From the IMG/VR virus record IMGVR_UViG_3300029922_000217, positions 1-32,260 of that record: 32,260 bases of DNA, one strand, 5' to 3'. Below are positions 1 through 7,346 of this stretch, piece after piece. The stretch's first letter is position 1. Each line of letters opens with the position of its first letter. The DNA comes from a virus. The translations under genes were made by a program, and so were the position numbers. Under the pieces are notes generated by a model. It saw only the letters and a program-made list of their open reading frames with translations, was not told where the DNA came from and searched no databases.

Positions 1-219
1 CTGACACACGATGTCTACTTTGCCACTGTTTCCCGCTATGTACGATGGCATGACAGTTCCGTCTGCAGCAGTCTCGAAAGATGTACGCGCGGTGTCCATA
101 GTGATGCTGATGGACCCCACGCCTACATTGCCGCCACTAAGCAGGATAGTCTCCGCGAACACAGGGTTGGTAATACTACCAACCAAGTCTTTGAATGAGT
201 AAGTTGTTCCGACGCCCAT
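1..219 (-). CDS. Tail tube-like protein (DUF3277 type), 3' part cut by window edge
   Basis: Only the first 73 codons are in the window; the reading frame runs off the left edge. It starts MGVGTTYSFKDLVGSI and continues with a beta-rich sequence (SGGNVGVGSISITMD, then a segment with MPSYIAGNSGKVDIVC). The pattern of a short N-terminal strand, a glycine-rich loop, an 'I-x-I-x-M' strand and a 'G.SG.V.I' strand resembles DUF3277 phage tail tube proteins, which polymerise inside the sheath. A GGGAG ribosome site lies 5 nt before the ATG at 219. It sits directly downstream of the sheath-like gene, the usual sheath-then-tube order. Family assignment rests on resemblance and context because most of the protein is missing. 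Confidence 0.6.
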   Translation of the reverse strand, partial: MGVGTTYSFKDLVGSITNPVFAETILLSGGNVGVGSISITMDTARTSFETAADGTVMPSYIAGNSGKVDIVCQ

Positions 220-229
220 GTATGCTCCC

Positions 230-2311
230 TTACTGTTGTACAGTGACGCCGATTAGCAAGCTTTGCACTGCACCGGCTGTGATTATGGCGGAGTAGATCG
301 GCATAGCCTTGCCCGCCGCGCGGTCTGCGGTAGACTGCTTCGCGTAGGCTTGAGATTGATTCAGATACCCGTCCGGAACCGCCTGGCCTGCCGATAAGTT
401 CAAAACCGTAGACCCAGACCACGTGCCGCCTGCGACAAATCCGATGGACGCCAGCGTGGCACACGCCGCGTCTACCGTGCTCAGTAAGACCTGCTGTCCA
501 GGGTTGGTTTGTGGGATGACGTTTGCGGCGGCTTGCGCATTGAGTACGTTGTACTGCATGTTAGCCACCAACATGGCCGTGAAGAGCCACAAATAAGACG
601 GCGCACCGTTGCTCATGTAGCTCGGCTGTAAGAACTCAAACGGGCCAAAGTCTGCGTACACGTTTCCATAAAACTTACTGCTCGCGCTTCCCGTGATGTT
701 GGCGTACTGCGTCTGCGTGAGCGGTTCAGAGGCGATACCCACTAGTTGCTTGTACGCCGCACTGAAGAAGCTGCCCGCCAGCCCAGTATTGAGTCCCATC
801 TCTACGCCCATCACGGCTACGGCGGCGTAAATATTGTTCGGATAGAGACCGTTCTGCGTAGTGGCGTAGATAGGGAACACGCGCAGAGATAGCGCCTGCA
901 GTTGCAAGAACAAGTTGTCCGGTGTGCCGTTAAGCACCGCTGCGGAGGCCGTGTAGGGGTAGTAGTGCGTGGTCTGCCACAACGGGTCGGCCCACTCAGC
1001 CAGCGCCAGGTTATCGGCGTCGGTAGGTGCGTTCACGGTAAGCCCGTACCAGGCGGAGCTAACTGCACGGCAAGCCTCTGCGGACTCAAGCAAAGTCTCA
1101 CCTACGGCCGTGACATTGACCGCGAGCCCAGTACCGCTGCCACCCGTAGCCGTAAGTCCGGTGGCTACGCTATAGCCCGTGCCCTGCCCTCCGATCACAA
1201 TGCCTAGTGTAAGCACCTGCCCGGAAGACCCGACCGTGAGAACGTTGAGCGTACCGTAACTAGCGCCACTCTGTACCACGGTGATAATGTCGTTGGCCTT
1301 GTACCCACTACCCACAGGACCAAGACTCACCTGCGCCGATGCCACACTAGTAGTGGCTGCAGCGGCAAGTACGGCGATGGCCGATCCGTTGATGCTCACC
1401 ACCGTAGTAACCAGGTCCGCACCCGCCACACCTGCACCTACAACACGGATCGTAGACCCAATGTCGCCACTTACAAAAGCCGCCGTGGCCGACGCCAAGA
1501 AGGTAGCCGCCGTGGCGGTGCTCATCACGCCGTTGGTAGTACTACGCCCGATGACGACGTGAGCGGCAGAGACCGTGGTAAGACACGGCAGTGCGAGCAC
1601 CGCCACCGTGCCGCTAGTAACGCCCGCGATGGTGGTAATCAAGTCAGCACCAGCGGTGCCCGCACCCGCCACGATGACCGCGCTGCCCACGTCTCCGGCT
1701 ACGAACGCGGCGGTGGCCGAGGCCAAGTGAGTGGGGCTGCTGGAAGACGACATAGCGCCGTCAGTAACCGCACGTCCAATAACCACCGTGGCGGCCGTAA
1801 CGCTCGTGGTGCAGGGTGCGGTCAACACGGCAGCGAAGCTGCTAGTAACCGCGCTAATGGTCGTGTTCAGGTCTACGCCGCCAGAGCCTGCGCCCGTGAC
1901 TGTGATAGCCTTACCCACGTCGGCACTGGTGAAGGCCGCAGTGACGGAGACTAGATAAGCAGCACTAGCCGTGGTGGACATGACGCCGTCGTTAACGGTG
2001 CGCCCGTTAGGTACGGCGGTCTGGATGGCGGTCAAGTCCTGCCGTCCGATCCAGATGTACTGCGCAGCCGTGTTCTGGCTAAAGTAGATCTGAGCCGCGA
2101 TGTACTCAGGGCTGGTCATGGTGAACCCGTCGGGCAGCATCGCGTCGGCACTAGTGTATTGCCGCAAGCGTGGGTTGGTGCCATAACTGGGAATGACAGA
2201 ACTCGGGCCTATGAACAACCCCTGGTTAAATCCGTTAGGGTTGATAGCAGCGGGGGCAATCGTAACGCTGATGTCAACAAGGTCGGTAAGTGAAAGAGGC
2301 TGTACTGCCAT
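230..2311 (-). CDS. Contractile tail sheath-like protein (DUF3383) with a large beta-repeat insertion
   Basis: This 693-aa protein has an N-terminal block (residues about 1-100) with the DUF3383 pattern: IAPAAINPNGFNQGLFIG, SPEYIAAQIYFSQ and YIWIGRQDL. The C-terminal block (about 405-693) ends DRAAGKAMPIYSAI then AGAVQSLLIGVTV, also typical. DUF3383 proteins are regarded as tail sheath proteins of myovirus-like phages; they form the contractile outer tail. Between the blocks lies a roughly 300-residue insertion: three tandem 76-residue repeats (105-180, 181-256, 257-332) and a glycine-rich segment (333-405). The family core is much shorter, so the insert is probably surface-exposed decoration. 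GAGGAG lies 8 nt before the ATG. The gene follows the neck gene and precedes the tube gene. Sheath identity is family knowledge; the role of the insert is inference. Confidence 0.8.
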   Translation of the reverse strand: MAVQPLSLTDLVDISVTIAPAAINPNGFNQGLFIGPSSVIPSYGTNPRLRQYTSADAMLPDGFTMTSPEYIAAQIYFSQNTAAQYIWIGRQDLTAIQTAVPNGRTVNDGVMSTTASAAYLVSVTAAFTSADVGKAITVTGAGSGGVDLNTTISAVTSSFAAVLTAPCTTSVTAATVVIGRAVTDGAMSSSSSPTHLASATAAFVAGDVGSAVIVAGAGTAGADLITTIAGVTSGTVAVLALPCLTTVSAAHVVIGRSTTNGVMSTATAATFLASATAAFVSGDIGSTIRVVGAGVAGADLVTTVVSINGSAIAVLAAAATTSVASAQVSLGPVGSGYKANDIITVVQSGASYGTLNVLTVGSSGQVLTLGIVIGGQGTGYSVATGLTATGGSGTGLAVNVTAVGETLLESAEACRAVSSAWYGLTVNAPTDADNLALAEWADPLWQTTHYYPYTASAAVLNGTPDNLFLQLQALSLRVFPIYATTQNGLYPNNIYAAVAVMGVEMGLNTGLAGSFFSAAYKQLVGIASEPLTQTQYANITGSASSKFYGNVYADFGPFEFLQPSYMSNGAPSYLWLFTAMLVANMQYNVLNAQAAANVIPQTNPGQQVLLSTVDAACATLASIGFVAGGTWSGSTVLNLSAGQAVPDGYLNQSQAYAKQSTADRAAGKAMPIYSAIITAGAVQSLLIGVTVQQ
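1316..1999 (-). repeat. Three tandem 228-bp in-frame repeats inside the sheath gene
   Basis: Three units (1772-1999, 1544-1771, 1316-1543) each encode 76 residues with the shared pattern 'G.MS......LAS.TAAF...D.G..I.V.GAG..G.DL.TTI'. They have the same length and run end to end without spacer. The DNA copies have diverged, so the duplication is not recent. The protein pattern resembles the short beta repeats often seen at phage surface proteins. Confidence 0.85.
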
Positions 2312-2341
2312 GCTTAGTGCTCCTCTGGCGGCAGTGCCGCC

Positions 2342-2959
2342 TTACTGCGTGCTCACAACTACGTCTGCGATTGGGTCATCAGGCGCGCCGTCATACAGCT
2401 TGATCTCGACGCTAGTAGCCACGCCGGTGGTGATGGTCTCAGTCACCTGCTCGTACATGTCGATGTGGAAGTCACTTCGGTCCCACCACTGTGCATTAAA
2501 CGTCTCGGGGACACGCGTAGGCTCGGGCGGGTCTTCCACCGGGTAAAGGTTGCACGTATTCAACTGGTCGTTGAAGTAGTCCATGAACGTAGCACTGTGA
2601 ACTTGGCGTGCACAGTCCGTAGCGCTAGGACCGTAGAACGTCCAACTGACGCGCCAGTTACGCGTATACGTCCACTCCTCCGTAACAGAGGTGGCGGTAC
2701 TGGATGAGTTGCACAGGTCACGCACTCGACTGTACGCAGAGTCCGATGTCACGCACGCCAGATAGCAGCAGTTTTGACTGGGTGTCTGCGTAAATGGCTG
2801 CCCGGCCGTCGGCCAGTCTACCTTCACCAGCGCGTAGTTCGGTGGGTTAATGCCGAGCATGCCGCAAGTTAGCGTCTGCATCAGCTTGTCGATATTTTGC
2901 TGCGTGAGTGCTGAGCTAACGAGGGTCTGACCGTTGGGGTAGGTCGTGGAGGTGGGCAT
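2342..2959 (-). CDS. Phage neck terminator-like protein (LIC_12616 / gp12-like family)
   Basis: The 205-aa product carries the segments WRVSWTFYGPSATDCARQV, FMDYFNDQLN, LYPVEDPPEPTRVPE and DRSDFHIDMYEQVTE. This pattern (an alpha-beta fold with 'FYGP.A...A..', then 'P.....P....W..R.D..I..Y..VTE') fits the neck or tail terminator family that caps the tail tube and docks it to the head. It has several cysteines (for example CC in 'NCCYLAC'), which is unusual for a structural protein but no known motif is seen. It lies between the connector-type genes and the sheath gene, the standard position for a neck protein. The family call is by pattern recognition. Confidence 0.65.
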   Translation of the reverse strand: MPTSTTYPNGQTLVSSALTQQNIDKLMQTLTCGMLGINPPNYALVKVDWPTAGQPFTQTPSQNCCYLACVTSDSAYSRVRDLCNSSSTATSVTEEWTYTRNWRVSWTFYGPSATDCARQVHSATFMDYFNDQLNTCNLYPVEDPPEPTRVPETFNAQWWDRSDFHIDMYEQVTETITTGVATSVEIKLYDGAPDDPIADVVVSTQ

Positions 2960-2961
2960 AA

Positions 2962-3546
2962 CTAAGCGGCCTCCATCCTAGTGCCGAGTGCCTTCCAGTA
3001 CCCACTTCCAGAATCCAGGTAAGTCTGTAACACGCGGTAGTTGAAGCCTTCGTACTGGATGATGTCGCTGGCCGCCGCTTGTGCGTTAACCGTCACCGGC
3101 CAAGTGAAGTACGGCGCTTGCGTGGTGGTAGGCTGTACCAATGTGACGGTCAGGCCGCTAAGCGAGTAGTCCGCTCCGGGCGTAAGTGCCAGCCCGTTCA
3201 CGTAAAGCGTGCCTGCGCCACTAGGAGGCGCAGTGCTCGACGTGTAGACCGTGCCCGGCACTGCGCCCGCTAGAACCTCACCGTGTGTGCTAGGTGCGGG
3301 TGCGTAGCCTTGCGTGGTATGAATAACTACAGTGGCCCAAAACGCTAAAATGCTACCGATGCGGTCGGCTTCGGGCAGCATGCTGATCTCTTTGTTGCTA
3401 GCCTGCTGGACTGGTCCGAACATAGTAGTGGGAAAGACAGAACTCTCAAACCCACCGTTCACGAACTTGCCCGTACTGCGCAAAATGGTGAATGGTTCGG
3501 GGGGCTGAAGTTCCCAGTCAGAGGCTACGTCCTGTACGTTGATCAC
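2962..3546 (-). CDS. Head-tail connector/neck protein with an inserted beta domain
   Basis: The 194-aa product starts at a GTG (3546) with AGGAG 7 nt upstream. The core consists of residues 1-85 (FTILRSTGKFVNGGF, then SNKEISMLPEADRIGSILAFWA) and 158-194 (SDIIQYEGFNYRVLQTYL, then GYWKALGTRM). This split pattern is known from small phage head-tail junction proteins encoded between DUF4054-type and neck genes; its exact role is not established. Residues about 88-157 are an insertion that closely resembles a segment in the 4182-5177 product ('HGEV..GA', 'NG..LTPG.DY.LSG', 'TWP'). The gene starts just after the stop of the 3551-4180 gene and its ribosome site overlaps that stop. Confidence 0.6.
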   Translation of the reverse strand: MINVQDVASDWELQPPEPFTILRSTGKFVNGGFESSVFPTTMFGPVQQASNKEISMLPEADRIGSILAFWATVVIHTTQGYAPAPSTHGEVLAGAVPGTVYTSSTAPPSGAGTLYVNGLALTPGADYSLSGLTVTLVQPTTTQAPYFTWPVTVNAQAAASDIIQYEGFNYRVLQTYLDSGSGYWKALGTRMEAA

Positions 3547-3550
3547 AGCG

Positions 3551-4180
3551 TTACTCCTCCGCTACCACGCCCACTATTGCGGCCCTCATTGCGCCAGTAT
3601 CCACGCCAGCGGTGAACGCTGAATCGAGCAGCTCACCGTCTTCTCCCGTAGCTTTGGCAGTTTGGCCTTTGGTCATATTCTTCAGGCGACCTTGCTTGGT
3701 GCTGTCTGCCAAAGGTTTCCAGCCATTGCGGGAGTCAGTAAACCACTTCCGCGCGGCGTTCTGCCCAGCGAGTGCGGCGCGCTTCATCTTCTTCACCGCC
3801 ATGTCGTGGTCACCCGCGATACTGGCTTTGCAGCTGGCCGCAATCTCACGAGCGATGGGCTCACGATTGCCGTCAGCGGCCACGGCGGGCTCTAGCACTG
3901 GGCGCGCCGGCTGCTTGCGGATAGGACTGCCTTTGCTGAACAGAAACAGAAGTTCAGCGTTGGTAACGTCAGACTCAGCGGCTTTCTGTAACTTGGTCTT
4001 CTTGGTCTTACCCTTAGTCGCTGCTGCCATGCCCAGCAACTGCTCACTTCGAGTGCGCGTGCTAGCGGCGGGAATGCCCACGTACGCGGCCAACTTGCCA
4101 AGGCCAGCAACGCGCTTTAGCACTGCCGCCGAACCTTGCTTACGGGCTACTAGGATGTTGGGACCAGTTTTAGGCACCAT
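3551..4180 (-). CDS. Tail completion / HK97 gp10-like neck protein
   Basis: The 209-aa basic protein contains AAYVGIPAASTRTRSEQLL, then TNAELLFLFSKGSPIRKQPARPVLEPAV and ARKWFTDSRNGWKPLADST, followed by a C-terminal GAMRAAIVGVV strand. The order 'GIP....R....(T)NA.L.F..S.GSP...IPARP.L.P' then 'Q...R.WF..N.W.P...T' is the hallmark of phage virion morphogenesis or tail completion proteins that sit at the head-tail junction. A short Lys-rich segment (TKGKTKKTKLQKA) interrupts the N-terminal part. It lies between the DUF4054-like connector and the small connector gene, as expected. Confidence 0.65.
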   Translation of the reverse strand: MVPKTGPNILVARKQGSAAVLKRVAGLGKLAAYVGIPAASTRTRSEQLLGMAAATKGKTKKTKLQKAAESDVTNAELLFLFSKGSPIRKQPARPVLEPAVAADGNREPIAREIAASCKASIAGDHDMAVKKMKRAALAGQNAARKWFTDSRNGWKPLADSTKQGRLKNMTKGQTAKATGEDGELLDSAFTAGVDTGAMRAAIVGVVAEE

Positions 4181-4181
4181 A

Positions 4182-5177
4182 TCAATACACCAGTAGCGGA
4201 CCAGCGCCCATGATGCGCGCCATAGAGGCGAACTGCTGTCCGTATTTCGTCAAGCCAAAAGAGCCCCAGTCCTCCAACATCGTAAGCTGCGCGTAGCTAG
4301 CTGACACGTCACCCACCGACTTACTGGTCATGATGCCGGTGGCGATGCCCTGCGCCGCGATCTGCGCGGCGGTAGCCGGTACCGTAACCTGCGTCTGACT
4401 CTGGATGGGCCATGTAGCATACAAGTGGTCACCATCGCTGGGAGCCGCGAGCGTGATCACGCCGCCGCTAAGTGTGTAGTCCACGCCCGGCGTCAGGAAC
4501 AGCCCGTTGTTGGTGAGCGCCTGAAGCGCGTCACCCGGAGGCTGCGCGCTCAAGGTGTACACGGCCTGCCCAGCGGCACCCACCGGTACCTCGCCATGCA
4601 CGATAGTCTGCCAAGCGGTGGCCAGCGCGGCGCTGTCGGTCTCCGCGAACAGCGTACAATAATGGGCGATGAACCACGCCATGCCTAACGGCCAACTATC
4701 CTGCCAGCGAGCTTGAACCAAGCTGGCCAAGGCTAGATTGACATAGAGCTGGATAACGGCTGTAGGCACCACCGGAGCCGCATAGGCCATCAACGTCACG
4801 CCGCTTAGCGTAGCGGTAGCCACGGTGTTCACCGTGATGCTGGCCGCACCCGTGATGCCCGTAATGAGGCTTCCCGGAGGCAGGCCCGGACACTGCACGA
4901 ACTGACCCATCATCAGGCCCGTCACGCTAGGGACCGTGACCGTACTACTGCCCGCCGTGGTGCTGCTGTTGGCGAAGGCCGTAGCTGGGCCAAAAAACTT
5001 GGGGCTGAAGGCCAGGAAGTTGTCCAAATAGTAGGGCGGGTTCGTGCCGAACACCAAGTTGGTCGCGCCCACCCACGGTGGGCAACCTGCGCTAGACCAC
5101 TCACTGCCCGCGCTCCACATGTTGTTGAACAGCGCGGTAATGTCAGGAGAACCTGGTCCGGTGTATGCTTGGGGCAC
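4182..5177 (-). CDS. DUF4054-like head-tail connector with two inserted beta domains
   Basis: The 331-aa product starts at a GTG (5177) preceded by AAGGTGG. DUF4054 proteins are usually about 130 aa. Here the core is split: residues 48-69 (YYLDNFLAFSPKFFG), 139-185 (QLYVNLALASLVQARWQDS, AWFIAHYCTLFAE) and 270-331 (GIATGIMTSKSVGDVSASY, then WGSFGLTKYGQQFASMARI). The two inserts are residues about 70-138 (a 'GLMMGQFVQCPGLPPGS' beta segment) and 195-268 (VYTLSAQPPG, then LTPGVDYTLSGGVITL). The second insert is closely related to that in the 2962-3546 product; the first resembles one in the cement-like protein at 7347-8165. The family forms the head-completion ring under the portal. Confidence 0.7.
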   Translation of the reverse strand: MPQAYTGPGSPDITALFNNMWSAGSEWSSAGCPPWVGATNLVFGTNPPYYLDNFLAFSPKFFGPATAFANSSTTAGSSTVTVPSVTGLMMGQFVQCPGLPPGSLITGITGAASITVNTVATATLSGVTLMAYAAPVVPTAVIQLYVNLALASLVQARWQDSWPLGMAWFIAHYCTLFAETDSAALATAWQTIVHGEVPVGAAGQAVYTLSAQPPGDALQALTNNGLFLTPGVDYTLSGGVITLAAPSDGDHLYATWPIQSQTQVTVPATAAQIAAQGIATGIMTSKSVGDVSASYAQLTMLEDWGSFGLTKYGQQFASMARIMGAGPLLVY

Positions 5178-5201
5178 GTAGCGCCACCTTTCAAAATAAA
5201 T

Positions 5202-5232
5202 TTGACGCAGCCTAACGCAGCGGCGTTATAAT
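5202..5232 (+). promoter_or_regulatory. Sigma70-like promoter of the moron cassette, with embedded palindrome
   Basis: TTGACG (5202-5207) and a perfect TATAAT (5227-5232) are separated by 19 bp, slightly long. The spacer carries the palindromic element TAACG-CAGCGG-CGTTA (5213-5228), which overlaps the -10 box. Similar elements precede the genes at 26897 and 27506. A small hairpin (GCGGC at 5240-5244, GCCGC at 5250-5254) follows, then AGGAG (5257-5261) before the ATG at 5268. The palindrome's position fits an operator that blocks the promoter. Confidence 0.6.
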
Positions 5233-5267
5233 GGGTGCAGCGGCAATCAGCCGCACAGGAGTGACAA

Positions 5268-5462
5268 ATGACACAGCCGGTTTACCGTAATACAAATTTC
5301 AAAAAGCGTGACTATGATTGCACGAATATCGTTGCTTGCCAGCCAATAGACGGAGGGACGGCGATCATCCGTGATGGGTACGAACCCTGTGATGCGTCTA
5401 TTTTGGTCGGCCTTACACCTCTATGGATAGAGCGCGGGGTAAGGTACTTTGGCCACCTGTAA
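5268..5462 (+). CDS. Small moron protein of unknown function
   Basis: A 64-aa protein, MTQPVYRNTNFKKRDYDCTN and onward, with two Cys and no membrane segment; I do not recognise it. AGGAG lies 6 nt before the ATG. It is the first of two rightward genes placed inside the leftward virion block and has its own promoter upstream. Such cassettes (morons) commonly encode proteins expressed from a prophage for host fitness or superinfection exclusion, but nothing in this sequence shows which. Confidence 0.65.
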   Translation: MTQPVYRNTNFKKRDYDCTNIVACQPIDGGTAIIRDGYEPCDASILVGLTPLWIERGVRYFGHL

Positions 5463-5518
5463 CCTCAACCGCCAGCCGGGCGCATCCGGTGCGCAGCACG
5501 CAAGGGAGGAAGTTAAGA

Positions 5519-5734
5519 ATGACCGCTGAGCAGAAGTTCCGCGCCGCTTACCCAAATGCCCACCATGTTGTAGAGCCTGGCACCGTGCCAACTGTCGCGG
5601 TGTACGCAGGTGACTACATCTGCGCGGAAGCCTGCACAGTTCAGCGGGCATACCGCAAGGCGTGCGCCTACGTGGAAGCTGGAATTATACAACCAGATCC
5701 TACCGAACCCTGCACCATGCTCGTCAGTGCATAG
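5519..5734 (+). CDS. Second small moron protein of unknown function
   Basis: A 71-aa protein starting MTAEQKFRAAYPNAHHVVEP, with GGGAGG about 9 nt before the ATG at 5519. An upstream in-frame start at 5423 would overlap the preceding gene and has no ribosome site. The N-terminus is helical; the rest contains GDYICAEACTVQRAYRKAC, with paired Cys. It is not recognised. A strong terminator follows 13 bp after the stop, closing the two-gene cassette. Confidence 0.65.
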   Translation: MTAEQKFRAAYPNAHHVVEPGTVPTVAVYAGDYICAEACTVQRAYRKACAYVEAGIIQPDPTEPCTMLVSA

Positions 5735-5747
5735 ACATCTACAATCT

Positions 5748-5784
5748 AAAGCCCCGCCGCGCTCAATGCGTTGCGGGGCTTTTT
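5748..5784 (+). terminator. Rho-independent terminator of the moron cassette
   Basis: AAAGCCCCGC (5748-5757) pairs with GCGGGGCTTT (5773-5782), a perfect 10-bp stem with a 15-nt loop, followed by a T run. The stem also ends just beside the stop of the leftward 5789 gene, so it may serve weakly on the minus strand too. Confidence 0.85.
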
Positions 5785-5788
5785 GTGT

Positions 5789-6130
5789 CTACTGCAGGCC
5801 GACAGCCCTGCCGCCGGTCTTTTTACCCTTACCTACAGGCTTGGCTGCTGGCGCCTCAAGGTCCGTAGAGCCGTCCTCAGTCTCCTCGATACCCTCGGGC
5901 TCAACCGGATCTTCCGGACTCACCTCGGGCTCCATTGCGGCCACTAGTGTGGGTGGTGTGAGGTCCACAATGCTCTTGTCCTTGATGCTGAGCTTGAAGG
6001 TTGGTGTGCCGCGCACCCAGTCGGGTGCAGCCTGCGGAAGCGTGCCACGCCCTAGGATGAAGCGGCGTTCCGTACCGGTCTTGTCAAGACCGAGGAAAAT
6101 CTTACTGCGGGTAACGTAAAGTTGTAGCAT
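5789..6130 (-). CDS. Hypothetical virion-block protein with acidic tail
   Basis: The 113-aa product has an N-terminal beta-rich part (MLQLYVTRSKIFLGLDKTG, RRFILGRGTLPQAAPDWV, TPTFKLSIKDKSIVDL) and a C-terminal low-complexity part rich in Glu, Pro and Asp (residues about 60-95) that ends in a Lys/Gly-rich tail. AAGGAAGG precedes the ATG. It lies between the major capsid and connector genes, where small head proteins are often found, but I cannot name a family. Confidence 0.55.
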   Translation of the reverse strand: MLQLYVTRSKIFLGLDKTGTERRFILGRGTLPQAAPDWVRGTPTFKLSIKDKSIVDLTPPTLVAAMEPEVSPEDPVEPEGIEETEDGSTDLEAPAAKPVGKGKKTGGRAVGLQ

Positions 6131-6166
6131 GTTCTCGTATCCTTCCTTGCCAGGAATTGTTAGTGC

Positions 6167-6236
6167 TGCGCGCCGTGCCGCTCACAGACCCAGGGTGGCA
6201 AGGATCACCCGAGCCTGCGGAGCAACGCGGCGCGCA
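6167..6236 (-). promoter_or_regulatory. Large imperfect hairpin downstream of the major capsid gene
   Basis: TGCGCGCCG (6167-6175) is complementary to CGGCGCGCA (6228-6236). Inside lie GCTC (6180-6183) pairing with GAGC (6220-6223) and GGGTG (6193-6197) pairing with CACCC (6206-6210). The structure fills most of the 123-bp gap after the capsid gene on the minus strand. There is no T run, so mRNA 3'-end protection, processing or partial attenuation is more likely than a classical terminator. Confidence 0.5.
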
Positions 6237-6253
6237 ACTTGGTTAGACGTTCA

Positions 6254-7318
6254 TCAGATCGAATCCTGGTATACCATCGTTGTCGTCCGACGGAAGTTGA
6301 TCGATCCAATCACGCCCACAAAGGCGCTCTCGTAGCTGATACCACCGTGAACCGGCGTGGTGCCAATCTTGGTCTTGACCTGCGGGATGCGCAAGAGCAA
6401 CGACTTCTCGTCGTTCTTGTAGTACACCGCGCGGTCAGTGCCATTGCCGGGCTGGCCAGGAGGGTTGGTGTTGCCGACGCCGGTACCGACGATCCAAGGA
6501 TCGGGCAAAGGCTCAATCTTGAACTCGACCCCGTAGTGAGCGGCGATGCAATACTTCTCGATGTACTCCTTGGTGCTCATCGCAACCGGAACACCGGCAA
6601 TCGCTTGCGGCTGGCTGAGCAAGTTAAACTGTTTGTACGGGATCAGCAAGGTATCAGCCAAACCGTCCTTCGCGGCATAACCAGAGTTCGAGAGCGTCTG
6701 CGTTTGCGCAGTGTTCACGTCAACCAGAATCTCCTGCGGGGTCTTATTGGCCCAGTGAGGACTTCCGCTGGCTCCGTTCGCGGCGACGTATTCGTACACG
6801 TCCGGGTTGTTGATGAGCGCGGCACCGCCCTCGTAGCCTGCGTAGGTGACGAAGTCCAACGCCTTGTGCCACGTGGTGTCCACAGACTCTTCGTACATCT
6901 GCTGCAAACTGACAGGCGGGGCCTGGCCGTTGCGGAGCGCGAACTCCATGCGCTGAAGATCGATGAACGAAACGACAATGGCCATCTGCCAGAGGTACGT
7001 GGACCAGACGGCCTTCTGTACATCGGCCTGCGCCACAGGAATGTCCGTGGTGTTAGTGCCCACCAGACCGTACGTCTGCGTGCCGGTGGTGGCATAGTTG
7101 GTGGCCCATGCGCTAGTGAATTGCGCGTAGCCGCCGCCAGTCTTCACCGTGATGTGGTCTTTGTAAGTGGTGGCTTGAAGCGGTTCGACGATGTTGGTGT
7201 CGATAAGCTCCAGCTGAGAATTGAGGAACGCCAGACCGCTCGCGCCCGCAGCATCAAAAGCCTGCGCGCGCGAACCGCTGGAGTACCCACGAGAAATATG
7301 CCTCGGTGTACGTGCCAT
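6254..7318 (-). CDS. Major capsid protein (DUF2184 family)
   Basis: The 354-aa protein has the DUF2184 pattern of a variant HK97-fold capsid: AFLNSQLELIDTNIVEPL near the N-terminus, WQMAIVVSFIDLQRMEFALR in the middle, TTWHKALDFVTYAGYEG, TLLIPYKQFNLLSQPQAI, EYCI-type segment (EKYCIAAHYGVEFKIEPLPD) and the C-terminal GGISYESAFVGVIGSINFRR. Length agrees with the family. AAGGAG precedes the ATG. It follows the protease/scaffold and the cement-like gene, the usual order in DUF2213/DUF2184 phages. A long open frame on the opposite strand here is a by-product of codon bias. Confidence 0.85.
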   Translation of the reverse strand: MARTPRHISRGYSSGSRAQAFDAAGASGLAFLNSQLELIDTNIVEPLQATTYKDHITVKTGGGYAQFTSAWATNYATTGTQTYGLVGTNTTDIPVAQADVQKAVWSTYLWQMAIVVSFIDLQRMEFALRNGQAPPVSLQQMYEESVDTTWHKALDFVTYAGYEGGAALINNPDVYEYVAANGASGSPHWANKTPQEILVDVNTAQTQTLSNSGYAAKDGLADTLLIPYKQFNLLSQPQAIAGVPVAMSTKEYIEKYCIAAHYGVEFKIEPLPDPWIVGTGVGNTNPPGQPGNGTDRAVYYKNDEKSLLLRIPQVKTKIGTTPVHGGISYESAFVGVIGSINFRRTTTMVYQDSI

Positions 7319-7346
7319 GTTTGTAGGGTTCTCCTTGGGTCTGGTG

